A stretch of 64,000 nucleotides of DNA. Source: Acidobacteriota bacterium. GTDB taxonomy: Bacteria > Acidobacteriota > Terriglobia > Acidiferrales > UBA7541. Each line of letters begins with the position of its first letter. The first letter of the stretch is position 1. The notes under the pieces are model-generated. The model did no database searches. It was not told the origin of the DNA and saw nothing but the letters and a program-made list of their open reading frames with translations. Below, in pieces: positions 31,245 through 40,923 of this stretch. The position numbers and the translations under genes are program-made. Location of the stretch: NCBI GenBank assembly GCA_003224055.1, contig QHYE01000043.1, positions 1 to 64,000 of the forward strand. The letters run 5' to 3'.

Positions 31245-31752
31245 AGTCATATTTTATTTTTTCGCCGGGATCGCGGTGGGCAGCGCGGCGCTCATGGTGA
31301 CGCGGCGCAACGCCGTGCACAGCGCGATCTTTTTAATCGCGACGCTACTGGCGACGGCGGGAATCTTTCTCCAGTTACGCGCGGAATTCATTTTCATCGT
31401 GCAAATTATTCTGTACGTCGGCGGGATCATGGTGCTGTTTATTTTTGTGATCATGCTGGTCAACCTGGATGTGGCTCTGCTCCAGATCAAATTCGCGCGG
31501 CAGAAGTGGGTAGCGCTAGTCGTGACGCTGGCACTGACAGCACAAGTTGGGTTGTTGTTCTGGACCACGGGGAAAATGCCCGGCCAGGGATTTCCTATTT
31601 TGACGGCGGCACCGGTCAATCGATTGCCGCCAAATGCCGAAGCGGTGGCCAAGAGTTTGTTCAGCTCGTACCTGCTGCCGTTTGAGATTGCTTCGGTGTT
31701 GTTGCTGGTGGCGATGATTGGCGCGGTCGTGATGGCAAAGAAGAGGACCTGA
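31234..31752 (+). CDS. nuoJ: NADH-quinone oxidoreductase subunit J (cluster 1)
   Basis: RRNAVHSAIFLIATLL; IVQIILYVGGIMVLFIFVIMLV. Confidence 0.93.
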   Translation: MLDKVIFYFFAGIAVGSAALMVTRRNAVHSAIFLIATLLATAGIFLQLRAEFIFIVQIILYVGGIMVLFIFVIMLVNLDVALLQIKFARQKWVALVVTLALTAQVGLLFWTTGKMPGQGFPILTAAPVNRLPPNAEAVAKSLFSSYLLPFEIASVLLLVAMIGAVVMAKKRT

Positions 31753-31759
31753 GGAGCGG

Positions 31760-32062
31760 ATGCTTCCGATTGGACACTATTTATTTTTGAGCATGGCGCT
31801 GTTCCTTCTCGGCGTGATCGGCGTGATTACGAGGCGCAATGTGATCGTCGTGCTGATGTCCATCGAACTGATTCTGAATGCGGTGAACATCAATCTGGTG
31901 GCGTTTTCACGGTTGTACGGTGACGTGGCGGGGCAGGTCTTCGCACTTTTCATCATTGCGGATGCTGCGGCGGAGGCAGCGGTCGGATTAGGCATCATTA
32001 TCGCGTTTTTCCGGAACCGCGAGACGGTTTTGGCTGACGAAATGGACTTGCTGAAGTGGTAG
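31760..32062 (+). CDS. nuoK: NADH-quinone oxidoreductase subunit K (cluster 1)
   Basis: RRNVIVVLMSIELILNAVNINLVAF; AAAEAAVGLGIIIAFFRNR. Confidence 0.95.
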   Translation: MLPIGHYLFLSMALFLLGVIGVITRRNVIVVLMSIELILNAVNINLVAFSRLYGDVAGQVFALFIIADAAAEAAVGLGIIIAFFRNRETVLADEMDLLKW

Positions 32063-32099
32063 GGCCGCGCTACGAAATGAGAGAAAGAACAAAACTCAG

Positions 32100-34223
32100 A
32101 TGAATCCCACAGGCTACTTTCTCGATCACCTGTGGCTGATTCCCCTGTTTCCGCTGGCCACCGCGGCGCTGATGCTCTTTTTCGGCAAGCGGCTCCCAAA
32201 AATCGGAGTCAGTGTTCTGTGCGTTGGCAGCGTCGGACTGTCTTTTATCTACGGTGTGGGCGCGGTTTCGCAATTACTCGCGGCCGATCCAGAGCGTCGC
32301 GTGGCGCAGCAAATCCTGTTCGAATGGCTGACGCCCGGCGCGATGCAGATAAGCGGCGGGCATCTCGTGCGGTTTGTGGCGGACTGGGGATTCCTGCTGG
32401 ATCCGTTGTCAGCGGTGATGGTTTTGGTGGTTACCGGCGTCGGCTTCCTGATTCACGTGTATTCCGTTGGATACATGGGGCACGAAGGCGGCTACTACCG
32501 TTTCTTCGGCTACATGAATCTGTTTATGTTCGCGATGCTGACTCTGGTGCTGGCAAACAACCTGCTGCTCATGTTTGTCGGCTGGGAAGGCGTCGGCCTG
32601 TGCAGCTATTTGCTGATCGGATTTTATTTCCTGAAGAAATCGGCCTCCGATGCGGGGAAAAAAGCGTTCATCGTGAATCGGATCGGCGACGCAGGATTTT
32701 TGCTGGGACTGTTGCTGACGGCAGTGACTCTGGGCACGATTCGCTTCACGGCGGCGGGTTTGCCGGAGTCGGCGGGGTATTCAGGAATATTGCAGTCGCT
32801 GGAGTCGGCGGTGCATGCGGGGACGCTTGCTTATGGCGCTCCTGTGCTCACAGCAATTGCATTGCTGCTCTTCGTGGGTGCGGCTGGAAAGTCGGCGCAG
32901 ATTCCGCTCTACGTCTGGCTACCGGACGCGATGGAGGGACCGACGCCGGTGAGTGCGCTGATCCATGCCGCGACGATGGTGACCGCCGGCGTTTACATGG
33001 TGGTTCGCATGAGCGCCGTGTATCAGCTCGCGCCATTCGCCTTGGACGTTGTTGCCGTGATCGGGGCCGTGACGGCGGTGTTTGCGGCGTCGATGGCGCT
33101 GGTGCAGAACGACATCAAGAAAATCCTGGCGTATTCGACCATCAGCCAGCTTGGCTACATGTTCCTGGCGCTGGGCGTGGGCGCGTTTGCGGCGGGCATT
33201 TTTCACTTGATGACCCATGCTTTCTTCAAGGCTCTGCTGTTTCTCGGCGCTGGCAGCGTCATTCACGCGATGTCCGGGGAACAGGATCTGCGGAAGATGG
33301 GCGGTTTGTGGAACAAGATCCCAACCACTGCGAGGACATTCTTAATTGCAACGCTGGCGATCTCGGGAGTCTTTCCCTTTGCGGGATTTTTCAGCAAGGA
33401 TGAAATCCTCGGGCGCGCCATTGATCGTTATTTTTTCTTGTGGCTGATTGGGTTTATCACCGCGGGGATGACAGCGTTCTATATGTTCCGGCTGTTCTTC
33501 CTGGCATTTTCCGGATACTCGCGGGCCGATGAACATGCTGAAAAGCATGTTCACGAATCGCCCCCATCGATGACCGTCCCGCTGATGATTCTGGCGGGAC
33601 TCTCGATCGTTGGTGGGTGGATCGGCTGGCCGGGCTCCTTGGGGGGAGAGAACCGCTTCGAAAGGTTTCTCGAACCTGTCCTGGCTGGCGCCGTAACGGA
33701 GACGGGAGCGGTAAAGTTCGCGCATCACGGATTGGCCAAGGAATATTTCTTGATGGTGCTGTCTCTGGCGATTGCCGGCGCGGGTATCTGGCTGGCCTAT
33801 CAATTCTATCGAACCAAGCGCATCGCACCGGAGCTGGTCGCCGCGAAATGGCCGCGCGTTTACGACCTGCTTCTCTATAAATATTATGTGGACGAGCTTT
33901 ACGATAAGTTGGTCGTGAATCGCGTCAAGGATTTGGGGACGTGGCTCGGTGTTTTCGATGCGAAAGTGATCGATGGCCTCGGCGTGGACGGGACAGGCTG
34001 GCTGATGCGCTACGCATCGAAGATTTCGATGTGGTGGGACAAGTGGGTGATCGACGGGCTGCTGAATCTCGTCGCGAAGTTGACGCAGCTTTTCAGTTAT
34101 CCGGTCCGGCTTTTGCAAACCGGAAAGTTTTCCAACTACGCGATGCTGATTCTGGTCGGATTGGCGGTTCTGCTGGCGTATTACGGGCGCCATATGCATA
34201 CGCTGCTGCGCGCGGTGCACTGA
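32100..34223 (+). CDS. nuoL: NADH-quinone oxidoreductase subunit L (cluster 1)
   Basis: FVGWEGVGLCSYLLIGFYF; WLPDAMEGPTPVSALIHAATMVTAGVY. Confidence 0.96.
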   Translation: MNPTGYFLDHLWLIPLFPLATAALMLFFGKRLPKIGVSVLCVGSVGLSFIYGVGAVSQLLAADPERRVAQQILFEWLTPGAMQISGGHLVRFVADWGFLLDPLSAVMVLVVTGVGFLIHVYSVGYMGHEGGYYRFFGYMNLFMFAMLTLVLANNLLLMFVGWEGVGLCSYLLIGFYFLKKSASDAGKKAFIVNRIGDAGFLLGLLLTAVTLGTIRFTAAGLPESAGYSGILQSLESAVHAGTLAYGAPVLTAIALLLFVGAAGKSAQIPLYVWLPDAMEGPTPVSALIHAATMVTAGVYMVVRMSAVYQLAPFALDVVAVIGAVTAVFAASMALVQNDIKKILAYSTISQLGYMFLALGVGAFAAGIFHLMTHAFFKALLFLGAGSVIHAMSGEQDLRKMGGLWNKIPTTARTFLIATLAISGVFPFAGFFSKDEILGRAIDRYFFLWLIGFITAGMTAFYMFRLFFLAFSGYSRADEHAEKHVHESPPSMTVPLMILAGLSIVGGWIGWPGSLGGENRFERFLEPVLAGAVTETGAVKFAHHGLAKEYFLMVLSLAIAGAGIWLAYQFYRTKRIAPELVAAKWPRVYDLLLYKYYVDELYDKLVVNRVKDLGTWLGVFDAKVIDGLGVDGTGWLMRYASKISMWWDKWVIDGLLNLVAKLTQLFSYPVRLLQTGKFSNYAMLILVGLAVLLAYYGRHMHTLLRAVH

Positions 34224-34233
34224 GAGGCGAAGA

Positions 34234-35808
34234 ATGGACTTTTTTGCACATCATCTCTTGAGCGTGATTTTATACACGCCGCTCGTGGGAGCGCTGCTTT
34301 TGCTCTTCGTGCCGCGCGAGAGCGAAGGCGCGCATCGCGTCGTCGGCAATCTCTTCGGCGTACTCGGCTTTCTCGTTTCGCTTCCGCTGTTGCGGTGGTT
34401 CAAGCCGGGCTGGAGCGGCTTCGCATTCGAAGAAAACACGGCGTGGATTCCTTCCATTGGCGCGAGGTATCACCTCGGCGTTGACGGCATCAGCCTTTTG
34501 CTGGTCATGCTCACAACGTTTCTGGGGATGATCGCGATACTTTCTTCGTGGAGCGCGATCAAGCAGCGCCAGAAGGAATACTACATCCTGCTGCTGTTGC
34601 TTCAGACGGGCATGATCGGCGTTTTCGTCTCGCTCGATTTCTTCCTTTTTTATGTTTTCTGGGAAGTGATGCTTGTTCCGATGTATTTCCTGATTGGCGT
34701 GTGGGGCAGCGACCGGCGCCTTTACGCAGCGATCAAGTTCTTCCTGTATACGCTGGCCGGGTCCGTGGTGATGCTCCTGGCGATTCTGGCGCTCTATTTC
34801 TATGCACCGGCGGCGGATGGAACGCGCACGTTTGACGTTCCCACTCTGCTGGCTGCCGCGCAGACATTTTCTGATCCATTGAAAGTGTGGCTCTTCTGGG
34901 GATTCTTTTTCGCGTTTGCCATCAAGGTCCCGATGTTTCCGTTCCACACCTGGCTCCCGGACGCACATACGGAAGCACCCACGGCCGGCTCCGTCATTCT
35001 GGCCGGCGTTCTCTTGAAGATGGGCACGTACGGCTTCATCCGTTTTTCGCTGCCGCTACTGCCAGCCGATGCGGCGATGCGCGCCAAGATCATCCACATC
35101 GTGATCGTCCTCTCTCTGATCGGAATCATATACGGCGCAATTGTCTCCCTGATGCAGAAAGACATGAAGCGCCTGATCGCCTACAGCTCCGTCAGCCATC
35201 TCGGCTTCTGCACGCTGGGAATTTTTGCGCTCAACCCAAACGGCCTCGCCGGCAGCGTGCTGCAACAGATCAATCACGGAATTTCCACCGGCGCGCTGTT
35301 CTTGATCGTCGGTGTGCTGTACGAACGGCGGCACACGCGGCTGATTTCCGAGTTCGGCGGGCTGGCGACGCCCATGCCGAATTTCGCAGCAATCTACCTC
35401 ATCATCAGCCTCAGTTCGCTCGGGATGCCGCTGCTGAACGGCTTCATCGGAGAGTTCACGATTCTGCAGGGTGCGTTTCAGGTCAGCAAAGCGTGGGCCG
35501 CGTGGGGCTCGCTCGGCGTCGTGCTGGGCGCGGCGTACTTGCTGTGGCTGTACCAGCGCGTGATGTTCGGCCCGGTGACGCAATTTGCCAATGAAGAGTT
35601 GCCGGACTTGAACTTGCGCGAGTACGCCACGCTCGTGCCGCTGGTGATTTTGGCATTCTGGATCGGCATCTATCCGAAGCCGTTTTTCGCGTACATCGAA
35701 AGGCCCGTGCAGAGGATCGTCGAGCAAGTGAATCCTAGATTTTACCAGGCAGAACGTACGCAAGCGCCCACGGCGGAAATTCCCGCCGTCGCCGCTGAAA
35801 CAAAATAG
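34234..35808 (+). CDS. nuoM: NADH-quinone oxidoreductase subunit M (cluster 1)
   Basis: FYVFWEVMLVPMYFLIGVWG; FHTWLPDAHTEAPTAGSVILAGVLLKMGTYG. Confidence 0.96.
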   Translation: MDFFAHHLLSVILYTPLVGALLLLFVPRESEGAHRVVGNLFGVLGFLVSLPLLRWFKPGWSGFAFEENTAWIPSIGARYHLGVDGISLLLVMLTTFLGMIAILSSWSAIKQRQKEYYILLLLLQTGMIGVFVSLDFFLFYVFWEVMLVPMYFLIGVWGSDRRLYAAIKFFLYTLAGSVVMLLAILALYFYAPAADGTRTFDVPTLLAAAQTFSDPLKVWLFWGFFFAFAIKVPMFPFHTWLPDAHTEAPTAGSVILAGVLLKMGTYGFIRFSLPLLPADAAMRAKIIHIVIVLSLIGIIYGAIVSLMQKDMKRLIAYSSVSHLGFCTLGIFALNPNGLAGSVLQQINHGISTGALFLIVGVLYERRHTRLISEFGGLATPMPNFAAIYLIISLSSLGMPLLNGFIGEFTILQGAFQVSKAWAAWGSLGVVLGAAYLLWLYQRVMFGPVTQFANEELPDLNLREYATLVPLVILAFWIGIYPKPFFAYIERPVQRIVEQVNPRFYQAERTQAPTAEIPAVAAETK

Positions 35809-35817
35809 CCCAACGGC

Positions 35818-37434
35818 ATGAACATCCCAATCCTTAATTCGATTTTCAGTTATCTCCAGGGAGACGGCGCCGTCGTTCTCCCGGAGATGCAATTGACGCT
35901 GTTCGGCTTGGGCATTCTGCTGATCGGGTTTTCCGTCGATGAGTCCATGGAGAACAATTGGTTCTGGAGGCTTTTCTTTAAGGACTTCAGCGCGAAGGCC
36001 GCATTCGCGGGCGTGCTGTTCAGCGGCCTCTCATTATGGAAGCTGCGGGGACGGGTCGCTGGCAGCGGCACACTCTCTGGATTTCACGAGTCGGTTGTCG
36101 TGGATGGCTTCCTGATTTTCTTCGCCGCGCTGTTTCTCATTTCCACAGCGCTGGTCATTCTTCTCTCCGTGAAATACCTGGAGATCGAAAGAGAGCAGGA
36201 AGGAGAGTATTACGCGCTTCTGCTGTTCGCGTGTGTCGGCATGATGCTGATGGCGTCCGGCGTGGACCTGATCGTCATGTTCCTCGGGCTGGAGACGATG
36301 GCGCTGAGCTTCTATGTTCTGACCGGTTTCTTGCGGCGCGAGAAGCGTTCGAACGAGGCCGCACTCAAATACGTCCTCCTTGGCGCTTTCAGCTCCGGGA
36401 TTCTTGCCTATGGATTTTCACTTCTTTATGGGCTGAGCGCCTCCACGAACATCAGTGCGATTCGCGGGGCTCTCGAAGGGCGCGAAGACCTTGTCCGCCG
36501 GATTGTTATCAGCCAGCAGGCGGGACCAGCCGGCGAGCAGATGCGGCAATTCTTTGCCGCGCGGGCACCGATGGCCCTGCATTTCGATCCCTTCACGCTC
36601 CAAATTTTGCCGCTGCTTGCCTTCGTGCTGATCGCCGTGGGCTTGTTTTTCAAAGTCGCAGCCGTGCCGTTTCATCAGTGGGCGCCGGACGTTTACGAAG
36701 GCGCGCCCACGCCAATCACGGCATATGTGAGTGTCGCTTCCAAGACTGCGAGCTTCGCGTTGGTTCTGCGTTTGTTCCTGGTGGTCTTTTCCATTTCGCA
36801 GGCAACGTGGATTTATCTCATCGCAGGCGTGGCAGTCGCTTCGCTGACCTGGGGAAATCTTGCGGCGCTGACGCAGACGAACGTCAAGAGGCTGCTTGCG
36901 TATTCCTCGATATCGCATGTGGGCTACATCCTGCTCGGCCTCGTCGCGGGGAATGAGACCGGTCTTGTGGGCATCGCGTACTATTTGTTTGCCTATGTGT
37001 TCATGACGGCGGGCGCGTTCGCCGTGATCATCGTGCTCCGCCAGAAGGGCGTGATCGGCGACGAACTCGAGGACCTGAATGGCCTCTACCAGCGCAGCCC
37101 CGCAGCGGCGGTCTTGCTGCTGATCTTCATGCTTTCGCTCGCGGGAATCCCGCCGACCGCGGGATTCATGGGCAAGTATTTCATCTTCCTCTCGCTCATC
37201 GAATCGAAGCATCCTGTGCTTGCGGTGTTCGCGGTGTTGTACATCGTTCCCGCGCTTTACTACTACTTCCGCATCATCGTGCACGCCTGGCTCAAGCAGC
37301 CGGGTGAAGCGGCGCATCCTGTCATGACCAATGCGCAGGCCGTGGCGCTCGGCGTAACGGTGTTTGTCACGCTGGCCGCCGGGTTGTATCCTGAACCGTT
37401 CACGCGGCTCGCGCACTATGCCTTCGGACTCTAA
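35818..37434 (+). CDS. nuoN: NADH-quinone oxidoreductase subunit N (cluster 1)
   Basis: FHQWAPDVYEGAPTPITAYVSVASK; NVKRLLAYSSISHVGYILLG. Confidence 0.95.
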   Translation: MNIPILNSIFSYLQGDGAVVLPEMQLTLFGLGILLIGFSVDESMENNWFWRLFFKDFSAKAAFAGVLFSGLSLWKLRGRVAGSGTLSGFHESVVVDGFLIFFAALFLISTALVILLSVKYLEIEREQEGEYYALLLFACVGMMLMASGVDLIVMFLGLETMALSFYVLTGFLRREKRSNEAALKYVLLGAFSSGILAYGFSLLYGLSASTNISAIRGALEGREDLVRRIVISQQAGPAGEQMRQFFAARAPMALHFDPFTLQILPLLAFVLIAVGLFFKVAAVPFHQWAPDVYEGAPTPITAYVSVASKTASFALVLRLFLVVFSISQATWIYLIAGVAVASLTWGNLAALTQTNVKRLLAYSSISHVGYILLGLVAGNETGLVGIAYYLFAYVFMTAGAFAVIIVLRQKGVIGDELEDLNGLYQRSPAAAVLLLIFMLSLAGIPPTAGFMGKYFIFLSLIESKHPVLAVFAVLYIVPALYYYFRIIVHAWLKQPGEAAHPVMTNAQAVALGVTVFVTLAAGLYPEPFTRLAHYAFGL

Positions 37435-37690
37435 GCCAGAGGAAAGCCCTCCGGAATCACCTCCAAAAAAGCCGCAGGATTTTGCGTCCCAGTCTGCGCT
37501 TGCCCTGGAGCTGCCGTTCACCTTCGTGGGCGCGATTGTGGTCGGCGGCGCGATTGGATACTTTCTTGACGGTTGGCTGCACACGGGACCGTGGCTCATG
37601 ATGGTGTTCGGTGGATTGGGCTTTTACGCCGGCATTCGTGAAGTGCTGCGCCGGCTGCCAGGCGGAAACAATGGGAGCAAGAGTGGCTGA
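37418..37690 (+). CDS. AtpZ/AtpI-like small membrane protein
   Basis: PFTFVGAIVVGGAIGYFLDGWLHTGPWLMMVFGGLGFYAGIREV; overlaps the end of nuoN by 17 nt. Confidence 0.8.
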   Translation: MPSDSKPEESPPESPPKKPQDFASQSALALELPFTFVGAIVVGGAIGYFLDGWLHTGPWLMMVFGGLGFYAGIREVLRRLPGGNNGSKSG

Positions 37691-38087
37691 ACCCGTTGCA
37701 GGCGCTCTAACGGAGCGGCGCATCGCTTGGCTTACGCTTCTGTTTGGATTCACCGCTGCGGCCTTCCTCGCCGTGGCACACCAAAAAGTATGGGCCGCAG
37801 GTCTGGCAATCGGAACGGTTTTAGCTTGGCTTAATTTTCGCTGGCTGAAGCGCGGACTTGACGCCCTGGTGCTCGCTTCTAAAGCTCAAGAAGGCCGCGA
37901 AAAACCGCAAGTGCCTCTCGCCACTTACTTCACGGCCATCTTTCGCTACGGGTTGCTCGCCCTCGCCGTCTATGTTATTTTTGAATATCTACACGTTCCC
38001 CTTGGCAGCATGGTTGCGGGTTTGTGCGCCTTAGCAGCCGCGACGATCGCGGCTAGTGTGTGGGAAATACTGCGCCCCTTGGACTAA
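37671..38087 (+). CDS. ATP synthase subunit I-like protein
   Basis: 138 aa, 4 putative TM helices, position directly before atpB. Confidence 0.75.
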   Translation: MGARVAEPVAGALTERRIAWLTLLFGFTAAAFLAVAHQKVWAAGLAIGTVLAWLNFRWLKRGLDALVLASKAQEGREKPQVPLATYFTAIFRYGLLALAVYVIFEYLHVPLGSMVAGLCALAAATIAASVWEILRPLD

Positions 38088-38090
38088 CGG

Positions 38091-38906
38091 ATGGAAGAAC
38101 ACCTACTTGGCATAACGAAACTGCTGAATCATATCTTGGGACCACTGGCCCTTTCGCTGCTTCACGCGCTGCACATCACCCCGGAGAATCCAGAGGTGCC
38201 TATTCCGCAGCATGTCGTGATGGGCCTCGTTGTACTTCTGATTGGAACTCTGGCTGCACTCTTTCTCCGCTCACGCTTGTCAGCGGAAAGGCCCGGGGCC
38301 GCGCAACAAGTCGCGGAGATGCTCCTCACGAATCCTCTGGGCATCGGCATCCGTGATCTGCTAGAAGAAAATACGGGTCATGAGGCTCTGCGATACATCG
38401 CCTTTGTTGGGACGATCTCGATCTTCGTACTTCTGGGCAATTTGATGGGTGTTTTGCCCTTTTTTGCCTCGCCGACTGGAAATATTAGCGTTCCGCTGGC
38501 TTGCGCCATTCTCACCTTTTTCTATTTCAATTGGCAGGGCATCCGGCATCATGGCGTCGGCGGATACTTGAAGCACTTCGCAGGTCCTGTCTGGTGGCTA
38601 GCGTGGCTGATTTTTCCCGTGGAAATTATCAGCACGACAGCGCGCCTGCTCTCTTTGACCGTTCGTCTTTGGGCAAACATCTTCGCGAGCGACATGATCT
38701 ACGGCATTTTTCTCAGCCTGCTCGCCGCACCCGCCCTATGGGGATGGACCAAGACACCGGCCCTTGGGGTCATCCTGGGAGTCTTTCCCGCCGTTCTACC
38801 GCTGGCCTTTATCGGCCTGCACATCTTTGTTTCAATTATTCAGGCGTATGTCTTCACCATTCTGCCGTCGGTGTATATCGGCATGGCCACGGCGGAAGAG
38901 CACTAA
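38091..38906 (+). CDS. atpB: F-type ATP synthase subunit a
   Basis: STTARLLSLTVRLWANIFASDMIYGIF; FIGLHIFVSIIQAYVFTILPSVYI. Confidence 0.95.
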   Translation: MEEHLLGITKLLNHILGPLALSLLHALHITPENPEVPIPQHVVMGLVVLLIGTLAALFLRSRLSAERPGAAQQVAEMLLTNPLGIGIRDLLEENTGHEALRYIAFVGTISIFVLLGNLMGVLPFFASPTGNISVPLACAILTFFYFNWQGIRHHGVGGYLKHFAGPVWWLAWLIFPVEIISTTARLLSLTVRLWANIFASDMIYGIFLSLLAAPALWGWTKTPALGVILGVFPAVLPLAFIGLHIFVSIIQAYVFTILPSVYIGMATAEEH

Positions 38907-39001
38907 CGCTGCAAAAAGAGTTTTAGTCGCTGTCCAGCGTGAGCCCGGCTGCACGGTGTCCGGGAACCACCTCCTGGCGGCAATCTCATGAGGAGGAAGT
39001 T

Positions 39002-39325
39002 ATGAAGAAAACTGCAGTAGTGTTCGTTGCGCTCATCGCAATCTTGGCGATTGCGCCGTCCGCATTCGCACAGGGCGGTGTACCGGAAAAGGCGCCTATC
39101 AATACCACCACGCTCGCTCTGGCTGACGGTTTCGGCCTGGATATCGGAGCATTTGGCGGAGCACTCGGCCAGGGCCGGATCGCGTCTGCGGCTTGCGAGG
39201 GAATCGCGCGCAATCCTGGAGCTGCGGGCAATATCCGTGCGGCAATGTTGCTCGGCCTGGTGTTCGTCGAAACGCTCTCGCTGTTCACATTCGTGTTGGG
39301 GATCCTCCTCTACTTCAAGTTCTAA
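39002..39325 (+). CDS. atpE: F-type ATP synthase subunit c with predicted signal peptide
   Basis: MKKTAVVFVALIAILAIAPSAFAQG leader, then GLDIGAFGGALGQGRIASAACEGIARNPGA and LLGLVFVETLSLFTFVLGILL. Confidence 0.92.
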   Translation: MKKTAVVFVALIAILAIAPSAFAQGGVPEKAPINTTTLALADGFGLDIGAFGGALGQGRIASAACEGIARNPGAAGNIRAAMLLGLVFVETLSLFTFVLGILLYFKF

Positions 39326-39347
39326 GTCCTAATACTTACAGAATTCA

Positions 39348-39385
39348 ACGGCCCGGAAGCGCAAGCCTCCGGGCCGTTTTCTTTT
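39348..39385. terminator. Rho-independent terminator after atpE (between convergent clusters)
   Basis: ACGGCCCGGA-AGCGCAAGCC-TCCGGGCCGT perfect 10-bp stem followed by TTTTCTTTT. Confidence 0.88.
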
Positions 39386-39450
39386 CAGTTCGATAAGTTC
39401 AAATGTAAGTGCCGAGCTTCAGCCCCGCCTGCTTCTGCAAACTGGAATTC

Positions 39451-40923
39451 TTAGTGGCCGAAGAGAGTGGGTTGGAGGATGAAATTGATGACGGGATTCG
39501 GCATAAGGCCGAAAAGAATTGTGCCGATAGCTGTGACTGCTAGAACGACACTCACCGTGAGTGGGAATCCTACCGGAGCAGCTGCGGCAGACTCCGCGCT
39601 CGGCTCGCGCATGTACATCAGTACGATGACGCGCAGGTAGTAATAGGCGCCAATGATGCTGTTGATGGCCATCAGCACGGCGAGCCACAGCAGGTGCGAA
39701 TTCACCGCCGCCTTGAAAATGTAGAACTTGCCGAAAAAGCCCGCCGTGACCGGCAGCCCGAGGAGCGACAGCAAGTAAATACTCAGCATTGCTGCAACGA
39801 CGGGCTGGCGCTGCGAGAGCCCGGCGTAATCGTCCAGCGAGAGATTTTTCTCGCCAGCGCCGCCCAACTGCGAAACGATGGTGAACGCGCCCAGCTTCAC
39901 CAGTGCATAGCTGAGCAGATAAAAAAGCACCGCTGCATACGCGACTGCTGCTTCCGACCGTCCGCCCTTGGCCATGGAAGTAACCGCGGCAAACGCAACA
40001 AGAATGTAGCCGGCGTGCGCGATTGAACTGTAGGCCAGCAACCGCTTGATGTTCGTCTGTACCAGCGCGCCGAGATTCCCGGCGAACATCGTCAGCACCG
40101 CGAGAATCCAGAACGCCCAGAACCAGAAATGAGTGGCTGCAGGAACCGTGGCGAAGATGCGAAGCAATAGCGCAAAAGCGGCGGCCTTCGGTCCGGCGGA
40201 AAAGAGCGCAGTGACCGGGGTGGGCGCGCCTTCGTAGACATCCGGCGTCCAGATCTGGAACGGCGCCGCGGCTACTTTGAAGCCCAGGCCGATCAATATC
40301 ATGGAAAGGCCGAGTTTCAAGAGCGTGCCCAAAGGGTCAGCATCGACCATCATGTCCAGCCTGGTCGTGCCGGTTGCGCCATATACCAGCGCAATCCCAT
40401 AAAGAAAAAACGCCGTGGCGAACGAGCCCAGCAGAAAATATTTCATCGCCGATTCGCCGGACTTCAGCGCATCGCGACGGTAGCCCGCGAGAATGTAACT
40501 CGAAATCGAGCTCATCTCCAGCCCAATGAACGCCGTAAGGAGTTCCTGCGCGGAGGCGAGAACTCCCATCCCGGCGGTAGCAAACAGCAGCAGCGCATAG
40601 AACTCGGCGACCGGAAGGCGCTCGCGATCGAGGTAGGGGCCGGCAGCGAGAACCACTAGGACTGCGACCGTGCCTACAAGGAGGTGAAAAAAGAAGCTGA
40701 ACGCGTCCGCCTGGATGAGCCCGTAGAAGCCCGCGCCGGGGTTGCGGAAGGAGAGAAAGGATCCAGCCATTCCCGCAAGCGCACCGATGAAAGCGAGGGC
40801 CGTGAAAAAGTGCCGATTGCGAACAAACGGCTGCAGGAACATCGCCAGCAAACCGAAGCCGCACCAGAGCAGCTCCGGCAGAACGCGGTAAAAATCGGCG
40901 ATGGTGGGGATCGCGGAATTCAT
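39451..40923 (-). CDS. nuoN: NADH-quinone oxidoreductase subunit N (cluster 2)
   Basis: FQIWTPDVYEGAPTPVTALFSAGPK; NIKRLLAYSSIAHAGYILV. Confidence 0.95.
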   Translation of the reverse strand: MNSAIPTIADFYRVLPELLWCGFGLLAMFLQPFVRNRHFFTALAFIGALAGMAGSFLSFRNPGAGFYGLIQADAFSFFFHLLVGTVAVLVVLAAGPYLDRERLPVAEFYALLLFATAGMGVLASAQELLTAFIGLEMSSISSYILAGYRRDALKSGESAMKYFLLGSFATAFFLYGIALVYGATGTTRLDMMVDADPLGTLLKLGLSMILIGLGFKVAAAPFQIWTPDVYEGAPTPVTALFSAGPKAAAFALLLRIFATVPAATHFWFWAFWILAVLTMFAGNLGALVQTNIKRLLAYSSIAHAGYILVAFAAVTSMAKGGRSEAAVAYAAVLFYLLSYALVKLGAFTIVSQLGGAGEKNLSLDDYAGLSQRQPVVAAMLSIYLLSLLGLPVTAGFFGKFYIFKAAVNSHLLWLAVLMAINSIIGAYYYLRVIVLMYMREPSAESAAAAPVGFPLTVSVVLAVTAIGTILFGLMPNPVINFILQPTLFGH

